A DNA stretch of 6,382 nucleotides, from contig JAKAXN010000270.1 of NCBI GenBank assembly GCA_021816565.1, positions 1-6,382 on the forward strand, given 5' to 3'. This DNA is from Actinomycetes bacterium (GTDB taxonomy: Bacteria > Actinomycetota > Acidimicrobiia > Acidimicrobiales > Palsa-688). This document shows positions 1 through 4,573 of the stretch, piece after piece. Positions within the stretch are counted from its first letter, which is position 1, and every line of letters begins with the position of its first letter. The translations under genes and the position numbers were made by a program. Under the pieces are notes generated by a model. The model searched no databases. It saw nothing but the letters and a program-made list of their open reading frames with translations, and was not told the DNA's origin.

Positions 1-817
1 CGGCGATGGGCACGTCCAGCCGGGCCCGGGCGGCCGCGATGACGTCCAGGTAGGCCAGCGCCGGCTTGACCATCACCATGTCGGCCCCCTCCTGCACATC
101 GAGGTCGATCTCCCGCATGGCCTCCCTGATGTTGCGGGGGTCCTGCTGGTAGCCCTTGCGGTCGCCGCCCCCCGCTATGCACACGTCCACGGCGTCGCGG
201 AAGGGGCCGTAGAGGGCGGAGGCGTACTTGGCCGCGTAGGCCAGGATGGAGACGTCGGAGAAGCCGCCCTGGTCCAGGGCCGACCTGATGGCCGCGACCT
301 GGCCGTCCATCATTCCCGACGGGGCCACCACATCGGCGCCGGCCCGGGCCTGGGCCAGGGCCACGGCCCGGTAGCGGTCGAGGGTCAGATCGTTGTCCAC
401 CTCGCCGCGACCGTCGAGGATGCCGCAGTGGCCGTGGTCGGTGTACTCGTCGAGGCACAGGTCGGCCATCAGCACCATCTCCCCGCCCAACTCGTCGGCC
501 AGGCGGCGCAGCGCCACCTGCACGATGCCGTCGGGGTCGGAGGCGCCGCTCCCGGTCGGGTCCTTGCTCTCGGGCACCCCGAAGAGGACCAGGGCCGGCA
601 CCCCGAGGCCGCTCAGCCGGCGGGCTTCCTTGACCAGGCTCTCGACGGTGTGCTGCAGCACGCCGGGGAGCGACGTGATGGGCCGGGGGGCGTCGATGCC
701 CTCGCGGACGAACAGAGGGGCGATCAGGTCGGAGGGCCGGAGCGTGGTCTCGGCCACCAGGTCGCGGATCCGGGGGTGGCGACGCAACCGGCGCATTCTC
801 ACTTCAGGAAAGGCCAC
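1..817 (-). CDS. hemB: Delta-aminolevulinic acid dehydratase (porphobilinogen synthase), 3' end outside window
   Basis: This cytosolic enzyme condenses two 5-aminolevulinate molecules into porphobilinogen, the second common step of tetrapyrrole synthesis. 272 residues are visible; the family is usually about 320-330, so the C-terminal fifth or so lies beyond position 1. The two active-site lysines are recognisable: K197 in YAAKYASALYGPFRDA and K251 in MVMVKPALAYLD. The metal loop at about 119-132 reads DLCLDEYTDHGHCG, with C121, D123 and C131 where classic zinc enzymes have three cysteines. I chose the GTG at 817-815 because it gives the N-terminus VAFPEVRMRRLRR, resembling the FPxxRxRRLRR opening of actinobacterial HemB. 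In-frame GTG (802) and ATG (796) are alternatives, and no strong Shine-Dalgarno decides between them. It is divergent from hsp20 and separated from the other hem genes by about 2.3 kb. The reading frame was translated by hand from the reverse strand. Confidence 0.96.
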   Translation of the reverse strand, partial: MAFPEVRMRRLRRHPRIRDLVAETTLRPSDLIAPLFVREGIDAPRPITSLPGVLQHTVESLVKEARRLSGLGVPALVLFGVPESKDPTGSGASDPDGIVQVALRRLADELGGEMVLMADLCLDEYTDHGHCGILDGRGEVDNDLTLDRYRAVALAQARAGADVVAPSGMMDGQVAAIRSALDQGGFSDVSILAYAAKYASALYGPFRDAVDVCIAGGGDRKGYQQDPRNIREAMREIDLDVQEGADMVMVKPALAYLDVIAAARARLDVPIA

Positions 818-861
818 GCCATCGAGGCTACCCGGCCCGGTCCGGCGTTCCTTACAACTTT

Positions 862-904
862 AGTTGCAGGTTTGCGTTCCAAGTAGTACAATATTCGTTG
901 CAAG
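862..904 (+). repeat. Repeated CGTTsCAAG-like elements in the hsp20 promoter (candidate operator)
   Basis: CGTTCCAAG at 875-883 and CGTTGCAAG at 896-904 differ at one base and start 21 bp apart, about two helical turns. A weaker third copy, AGTTGCAGG, lies at 862-870 (7 of 9 matches to the last copy). They overlap the -35 box, the spacer and the presumed start site, where a repressor would act. The CAAG ends resemble the half-site of the HspR operator HAIR, but the arrangement here is direct rather than inverted. Assigning them to the MerR-type gene downstream is inference. Confidence 0.4.
864..892 (+). promoter_or_regulatory. Predicted sigma70-type promoter of hsp20
   Basis: The sequence shows TTGCAG at 864-869, a 17-bp spacer and TACAAT at 887-892, close to the consensus TTGACA-N17-TATAAT. 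Transcription would start near 899, giving a leader of about 43 nt before the hsp20 ATG. This is a by-eye match in an A+T-richer stretch; no experimental start site is known to me. Confidence 0.55.
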
Positions 905-913
905 CTACCATTG

Positions 914-941
914 GATGAACCTGTGAAAGGAGTGGGTCATC
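914..941 (+). promoter_or_regulatory. Leader hairpin enclosing the hsp20 Shine-Dalgarno (possible RNA thermometer)
   Basis: In the predicted hsp20 leader, GATGA-CC (914-921, with one bulged A at 919) can pair with GGTCATC (935-941). Three further wobble pairs (922/934, 923/933, 924/932) close a loop that holds most of the Shine-Dalgarno sequence AAAGGAG (926-932). The 3' arm ends directly before the ATG at 942. A short, weak stem over the ribosome site is the kind of structure RNA thermometers use in small heat-shock genes. The folding was done by hand and no energy was calculated. Confidence 0.35.
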
Positions 942-1364
942 ATGTTGATGCGCACTGATCCGTTCCGCGAGTTGGACCGGTTGACCGCTCAGGTCTTCGG
1001 CACCCCGGCGCGGCCCGCGGCCATGCCCATCGACGCCTTCCGGACCGGCGACACCTTCGTGGTGGAGTTCGATCTGCCAGGCGTGACACCCGAGTCGATC
1101 GACCTCACGGTGGAGCGCAACGTCCTCACCGTCCACGCCAAGAGGGAGCGCCACAGCCCCGAGGCGGCCGAGTTGATCGTGGCCGAGCGGACCTACGGGA
1201 CCTTCAGCCGCCAGCTGTTCCTGGGCGACACCCTCGACACCGACCACATCACCGCCCGCTACAGCGACGGGGTACTCCGGCTGGAGATCCCGGTGGCGGA
1301 GCAGGCCAAGCCCCGCAAGGTGACGGTGGAGACGGCCGAGACCCAGCACGCCCTGACCGTCTGA
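942..1364 (+). CDS. Small heat-shock protein, Hsp20/alpha-crystallin family
   Basis: This is an ATP-independent holdase chaperone of 140 residues, normal for a bacterial sHsp, which would bind unfolding proteins in the cytoplasm as an oligomer. The alpha-crystallin domain spans roughly residues 27-127. It opens with [20 protein letters not shown] and ends with the family's signature GVLRLEIP. A short N-terminal arm ([14 protein letters not shown]) matches the usual FRE(L/M)DRL start. The extreme C-terminus LTV fits the I/V/L-x-I/V/L motif that docks neighbouring dimers. The start is well supported: AAAGGAG at 926-932 sits 9 nt before the ATG; a second ATG is two codons in. It is preceded by its own promoter and followed in the same direction by a MerR/HspR-like regulator, so the two probably form a small stress module. 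No truncation is seen. Confidence 0.95.
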   Translation: MLMRTDPFRELDRLTAQVFGTPARPAAMPIDAFRTGDTFVVEFDLPGVTPESIDLTVERNVLTVHAKRERHSPEAAELIVAERTYGTFSRQLFLGDTLDTDHITARYSDGVLRLEIPVAEQAKPRKVTVETAETQHALTV

Positions 1365-1386
1365 GGCCCCCAGCCCGCAAGCCGAA

Positions 1387-1415
1387 GGGGGTGGGCGGCC
1401 GGGCCGCCCACCCCC
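1387..1415 (+). terminator. Strong GC hairpin between hsp20 and the MerR-type gene
   Basis: Thirteen-base arms (1387-1399 and 1403-1415) are perfectly complementary around a 3-nt loop, and all but one pair is G-C. The hairpin begins 23 nt after the hsp20 stop. No T-run follows, so it is not a textbook intrinsic terminator. It could still terminate, weaken read-through into the regulator gene, or protect the 3' end of hsp20 mRNA. It also argues against the in-frame GTG at 1391 as a start for the next gene, because that codon lies inside the stem. Confidence 0.55.
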
Positions 1416-1444
1416 ACACCCATCTCAACCGATCCGGAACCCCG

Positions 1445-1753
1445 ATGACCCCCCACCTCCCCATCGACGACCTCCATGCCCCCCTCTACACGGTCGGGCA
1501 GGTGTCCTCCATGCTCGATGTGCAGCCGGCCTTCCTGCGTCGACTCGACACCGAGAACCTGGTGTGCCCGGAACGCTCCGGCGGGGGCCAGCGCCGCTAC
1601 AGCCGGGCCGAGATCGGCCTGATCCAGCGGGTCAGCGAGTTGGCCGGTGAAGGCCTGACCCTGGCCGGCATCCGCCGGTTGCTGGTCCTCGAAGCCGAGG
1701 TGGAGGCCCTGCAGGCCGAGGTGCGCCGCCTGAGGGAGGCCGGGGTCGACTGA
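1445..1753 (+). CDS. MerR-family transcriptional regulator, HspR-like
   Basis: This 102-residue protein is a MerR-type winged-helix DNA-binding protein with a short coiled coil and no effector-binding domain, which is the size and architecture of HspR, the actinobacterial heat-shock repressor. The helix-turn-helix begins at YTVGQVSSMLDVQPAFLRRL (15-34). The wing reads SGGGQRRYSRAEI (45-57), a strong family match, and LTLAGIRRLL (71-80) leads into a coiled coil over about 79-98. The usual MerR sequence R-Y-Y/E-x-x-G-L is changed to RRLDTENLV (32-40). I chose the ATG at 1445; an upstream in-frame GTG at 1391 lies in a stable hairpin. The Shine-Dalgarno is weak (CGGAA). A likely role, inferred from position, is repression of hsp20 and itself. 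It could instead be a MerR protein with unrelated targets. Confidence 0.88.
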   Translation: MTPHLPIDDLHAPLYTVGQVSSMLDVQPAFLRRLDTENLVCPERSGGGQRRYSRAEIGLIQRVSELAGEGLTLAGIRRLLVLEAEVEALQAEVRRLREAGVD

Positions 1754-1777
1754 CCCGGGCGGGGCGCCCGGGGGTCA
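1751..1777. terminator. Hairpin between convergent merR-type and tetR-type genes
   Basis: CCCGGGC (1754-1760) and GCCCGGG (1766-1772) form a 7-bp stem with a 5-nt loop. The stem can be extended by TGA/TCA pairing (1751-1753 with 1775-1777) across a 2-nt bulge. It lies between the stop codons of two convergent genes (1753 and 1786), the right place for a bidirectional terminator. There is no T-tract on either side. Confidence 0.5.
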
Positions 1778-1785
1778 GGGCTGCT

Positions 1786-2535
1786 TCACGAAAGCCCGGC
1801 CAGCCGGCCGGCGACCTCCATGGAGTAGGCGAACACCGCGCCGAAGTCGGTGGTGCCCCCCTCGTAATGGCCGAACAGCTCCAGGCTGACGGTTCCGACC
1901 AGGGAGGTCCAGGCCATCAGGGCGGCCGCCAGGACCTCCGGCGGGAAACCCGGCAGCAGGGCTTCACGGAGGGGGGCCAGGATCCGGTCGAGGCCGGCGG
2001 GCGGAGGCGGCAGTACCGGGGCGGGCCCGGTCGCTCCCGAGCGGCCCGTCACGATCCCATCCGGCCCGGCCGACGAGGCGGCCACGATGCGGGCCAGGAC
2101 CCGGGGCACGGCCGAAGCCGACTCGATGGTGACGTCGGGGGCGGCGTAGCCGGGGACCGGCGAGCCGTAGAGCAGGGCCCACCGGCGGGGGTGGGCGGAG
2201 CCCCAGGCCCTGACCTCGGCGCACAGCGACAGCCACCTCTCGAGCGGCCGGTCCTGCGGGGCGGCCCGGTCGGCGGCGTCGGCGACCGCCCCCAGCTCGT
2301 CGTAGGCCTCGACGATCAGCGCGGTGAGCAGCGAGTCGCGCGAGGGGAAGTACCGGTACAGGGCCGAGGGGACCATGCCCAGGCGGCGGGCCACGGCCCG
2401 CAGGGACAGGGCGGCCGCCCCCTGCTCGGCCAGCTCGCGCCGACCGGCCTCGAGGATCTCCTCCGTCATGGCCGCCCGCACCCGGGCCCGGGCCCGGGCC
2501 GGAGCGGATGCCGGGGCGGGCGATCTGTCGCTCAC
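1786..2535 (-). CDS. TetR/AcrR-family transcriptional regulator with WHG-type C-terminal domain
   Basis: This 249-residue regulator has an N-terminal TetR helix-turn-helix at about 24-74, with recognition segment LSLRAVARRLGMVPSALYRYF (43-63) and SRDSLL following. The C-terminal ligand domain carries WGSAHPRRWALLYGSPVPGY (111-130), the W...HP...YG pattern of the WHG domain. The N-terminal tail contains an Ala-Arg run (13-22) encoded by a CCCGGG hexamer repeat. I took the GTG at 2535 because related proteins carry a basic tail before the domain; an in-frame ATG at 2469 (residue 23) would remove it and cut close to helix 1. It is divergent from a Ddn-like oxidoreductase gene, and a perfect palindrome in between is its likely operator. 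By family precedent it represses itself and its neighbour and is released by a small hydrophobic ligand, which cannot be named here. Confidence 0.93.
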   Translation of the reverse strand: MSDRSPAPASAPARARARVRAAMTEEILEAGRRELAEQGAAALSLRAVARRLGMVPSALYRYFPSRDSLLTALIVEAYDELGAVADAADRAAPQDRPLERWLSLCAEVRAWGSAHPRRWALLYGSPVPGYAAPDVTIESASAVPRVLARIVAASSAGPDGIVTGRSGATGPAPVLPPPPAGLDRILAPLREALLPGFPPEVLAAALMAWTSLVGTVSLELFGHYEGGTTDFGAVFAYSMEVAGRLAGLS

Positions 2536-2570
2536 CCCCCCACCCTACGCCAACCGAAGAACATTGCTTC

Positions 2571-2599
2571 TTGTCGAGAACACTGTTCTCTATTACAGT
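2571..2599 (+). promoter_or_regulatory. Predicted promoter of the Ddn-like gene
   Basis: TTGTCG (2571-2576), a 17-bp spacer and TACAGT (2594-2599) give a reasonable sigma70-like match. The spacer is almost filled by the 15-bp palindrome, a typical position for a TetR-family operator. The match is by eye only. Confidence 0.45.
2576..2590. promoter_or_regulatory. Perfect palindrome GAGAACA-C-TGTTCTC, predicted TetR operator
   Basis: Two 7-bp arms are exact reverse complements around a single C. The site lies between two divergent genes, one of which encodes a TetR regulator, and within the spacer of the predicted rightward promoter. Occupancy would block transcription of the oxidoreductase gene and probably of the regulator too. 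The sequence pattern is direct; the assignment to this TetR is inference from context. Confidence 0.6.
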
Positions 2600-2650
2600 C
2601 AGTGTTCACGGATCCACTGCGGGGCAGGGGCCCGAGACGAGGAGAACGTC

Positions 2651-3100
2651 ATGGAAGCGATGCACTACGACCGGCCCGACTGGTTCACCCGCAACGTGTT
2701 CAACCGGGCCGTGGCCGGCCTGACCCGGGCCGGTGTGAGCGTGGTGGGGTCCCGGGTGCTGGAGGTGCCGGGCCGTAGCTCCGGCCAGCCCCGGCGGACC
2801 CCGGTCAACCTTCTGGGCTTCGACGGCGGGAGCTACCTCGTGGCCGCCCGGGGTGAGACCGAGTGGGTGCGCAACGTGCGCGCCGCCGACGGGCACCTGG
2901 TGCTGATCAAGGGCCGGCAGCGTCAGGCGGTGCGGGTGGTGGAGTTGTCCGACCCTGACAAGCCGCCGGTACTGCGGGCCTACCTCGAGCGGTGGAAGTT
3001 CGAGGTGGGGATGTTCTTCCAGGGGGTCGGACCCGACTCGTCCGACGACGAGCTGGCGGCCGTCGCCGGCCGCCACCCGGTGTTCCGGCTACTGCCGTAA
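2651..3100 (+). CDS. Deazaflavin (F420)-dependent nitroreductase-family oxidoreductase (Ddn/FDOR-type)
   Basis: This small protein of 149 residues resembles the Ddn / DUF385 family of split-barrel oxidoreductases, which use reduced coenzyme F420 to reduce quinones, nitro compounds or other substrates. Family features seen are GRSSGQPRRTPV (41-52), the core YLVAARG (62-68) followed by WVRNVRA (72-78), and the C-terminal HPVFRLLP. Length is normal. The start is well supported: GAGGAG at 2639-2644 is 6 nt before the ATG at 2651, and the open frame further upstream only runs antisense to tetR. It is divergent from the TetR gene, which very probably controls it. Its 3' end overlaps the cobA-hemD stop by 12 bp on the opposite strand. 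No signal peptide or membrane segment is visible. The real substrate is unknown, and F420 (rather than flavin) use is inferred from family. Confidence 0.88.
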   Translation: MEAMHYDRPDWFTRNVFNRAVAGLTRAGVSVVGSRVLEVPGRSSGQPRRTPVNLLGFDGGSYLVAARGETEWVRNVRAADGHLVLIKGRQRQAVRVVELSDPDKPPVLRAYLERWKFEVGMFFQGVGPDSSDDELAAVAGRHPVFRLLP

Positions 3101-4573
3101 CACCTCGACCACGGTGTCGACCAGGCCCTCCACCGAAGCCGCGGGAGCCACGGCTGCCACCGACAGGCCGGCGTCGGTGGCGGTGGCGGCGGTAACGGGG
3201 CCGATGCACACCACCGTGGCCGGCACGGCCGGGCGGCCGTAGGCGTCCAGGAAGCCGGTGACGGTGGAAGACGAGCTGAAGCAGATGGCGTCGGCCGAGG
3301 CCACCTCGGCCCGCAGGCTCTCATCAGCCGGAGCCGGGACCGTGCGGTAGGCCTCGACCAGGTCGACCTGCCAACCCTTGGCGGTCAGGCCCTCCACCAG
3401 GACGTCCCGGCCCTCGGCCGCCCGGGGGAACAGCACCCGCCTCTCGGCCGGGGCCATGCCGAACGGGTCGGAGCTGCGCGGCTCGGGGAACATCTCCACC
3501 AGCCCGGCGGCCTCCCGGCGCTCGGGGGTCAGGTCGGGCACCAGGTGGTACCGCTCCAGGGCGGCGGCGGTGGCCGGGCCGACGGCAGCCAGCGACACCC
3601 CGCCCAACCAGCGGGCGTCGGGCACGCGCGACATCAGGGCGTCGACCGCGTTGGCCGAGGTGAAGACGATCCACCGGTAGGCGCCGGAGCGCAGCCCGGC
3701 GCCGGCCCGGTCCAGCCCGGCGCCCCCGTCGGAGGGCCCGTCGATGCGGATCGTCGGCACCTCCAGCACCCGGGCGCCGAGGTCGGCCAGCTTCCGGGCC
3801 AACCCGGAGGCCTGGGTCCGGGCCCGGGTGACCACCACCCTCCGGCCGAACAGCGGGCGGTTCTCGTACCAGTGCAGGTCCAGGCCGGCCACCGCCCCGA
3901 TCACCATGGTCACGGGCGGTTCGATGGCGGTGTCACCCAGTTGGTCCAGGCGGACCCGCACCGAGACCTGCTCGGGCCGGGTCCCCCAATGAACCGCAGC
4001 CACCGGGGTGGCCGGGTCCAGCCCCCCGGCCATGAGCCGCTCGGCGATCTCCTTACGGTGGGCCACGCCCATCAGCACCACGATGCTGCCGCCGGCGGCG
4101 GCCAGCGCCTCCCAGTTGGTCTCCCGGTCCACAGCGTGACGGCTGTGGCCGGTGACCACCGTGAACGAGGTGGCCAGGCCCCGGTGAGTCACCGGCACCC
4201 CGGCGTACGCGGGGACCGCCACCGCCGAGGTGACCCCGGGAACCACCTCGAAAGCGACCCCGGCGTGGCGCAGGGCCAGGATCTCCTCCCCGCCCCTCCC
4301 GAACACGAACGGGTCCCCGCCCTTCAGCCGGACCACCCTCCGGCCGGTGCGGCCCTCGGCGACGAGGATGTCGTTGATCTCCTCCTGGCGGACCGGGCCG
4401 CCGGGGGCCTTGCCGACATCCACCAAGCGGGCGCCGGGCGGGGCCAGCGACAGCAGCCGGGAGTCGGCCAGCCGGTCGTGGACCACCACCTCGGCGGCGG
4501 CCAGCACCTCCGCCCCCCGCACGGTCAGGAGCCCCGGATCGCCGGGGCCGGCCCCCACCAGGTACACGGTCAC
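3089..4573 (-). CDS. cobA-hemD: Fused uroporphyrinogen-III C-methyltransferase / uroporphyrinogen-III synthase
   Basis: This is a bifunctional 494-residue protein. Residues 1 to about 245 are the SAM-dependent methyltransferase (SUMT/CobA), with VGAGPGDPGLLT (6-17), RLKGGDPFVFGRGGEE (82-97), then VVPGVTSA and PVTHRG. It converts uroporphyrinogen III to precorrin-2 for sirohaem and cobalamin. From about residue 250 comes uroporphyrinogen-III synthase (HemD), which closes and inverts ring D of hydroxymethylbilane. It starts at GRRVVVTRARTQASGLARKL and contains WIVFTSANAVDAL, AAVGPATAAAL and VCIGPVTAATA. The GTG start at 4573 overlaps the hemC stop (GTGA), which suggests translational coupling; MTVYLVGAGPG is the usual CobA opening. 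A longer open frame continues upstream but is only a shadow of hemC. The product chain HemC to HemD to CobA is thus encoded consecutively. This fusion is known in actinobacteria and some other bacteria. Confidence 0.96.
   Translation of the reverse strand: MTVYLVGAGPGDPGLLTVRGAEVLAAAEVVVHDRLADSRLLSLAPPGARLVDVGKAPGGPVRQEEINDILVAEGRTGRRVVRLKGGDPFVFGRGGEEILALRHAGVAFEVVPGVTSAVAVPAYAGVPVTHRGLATSFTVVTGHSRHAVDRETNWEALAAAGGSIVVLMGVAHRKEIAERLMAGGLDPATPVAAVHWGTRPEQVSVRVRLDQLGDTAIEPPVTMVIGAVAGLDLHWYENRPLFGRRVVVTRARTQASGLARKLADLGARVLEVPTIRIDGPSDGGAGLDRAGAGLRSGAYRWIVFTSANAVDALMSRVPDARWLGGVSLAAVGPATAAALERYHLVPDLTPERREAAGLVEMFPEPRSSDPFGMAPAERRVLFPRAAEGRDVLVEGLTAKGWQVDLVEAYRTVPAPADESLRAEVASADAICFSSSSTVTGFLDAYGRPAVPATVVCIGPVTAATATDAGLSVAAVAPAASVEGLVDTVVEVLRQ

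Larger units (their letters stand above)
818..941. promoter_or_regulatory. Divergent hemB / hsp20 intergenic region
   Basis: This 124-bp region is clearly richer in A+T than its surroundings. It must hold the promoters of both hemB (leftward) and hsp20 (rightward). A 12-bp palindrome, CAACTTTAGTTG, lies at 855-866 and overlaps the first bases of the proposed hsp20 -35 box. Repeated CGTTsCAAG-like elements follow. I found no convincing promoter for hemB on the minus strand, and I do not see the classical HAIR (CTTGAGT-N7-ACTCAAG) or CIRCE operators. Confidence 0.6.
2536..2650. promoter_or_regulatory. Divergent tetR / oxidoreductase intergenic regulatory region
   Basis: This 115-bp region is A+T-richer than the genes and dense in inverted repeats. 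Besides the main palindrome at 2576-2590, GAACACTG (2578-2585) is matched by its inverted copy CAGTGTTC (2600-2607), and AGAACA appears at 2559-2563 and again inside the palindrome. This suggests two or more overlapping TetR sites covering both promoters. I found no clear leftward promoter for the tetR gene. Confidence 0.6.

Noticed and set aside
818..941. Classical HAIR or CIRCE heat-shock operator, and a leftward hemB promoter
   Set aside because: Neither CTTGAGT-N7-ACTCAAG nor TTAGCACTC-N9-GAGTGCTAA is present, and no minus-strand -35/-10 pair with acceptable spacing stood out.
852..1349. A 165-residue minus-strand frame opposite hsp20
   Set aside because: It is antisense to a clear alpha-crystallin domain gene, resembles no known family and crosses the hsp20 promoter.
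1391..1444. GTG at 1391 as the start of the MerR-type gene
   Set aside because: The codon lies inside a 13-bp perfect hairpin, the added residues are not family-like, and the ATG at 1445 gives a normal HspR-sized protein.
3100..3117. ACACC...GGTGT hairpin just after the oxidoreductase stop as a terminator
   Set aside because: Only five base pairs with an 8-nt loop and no T-run, and it lies inside the cobA-hemD coding sequence; too weak to call.
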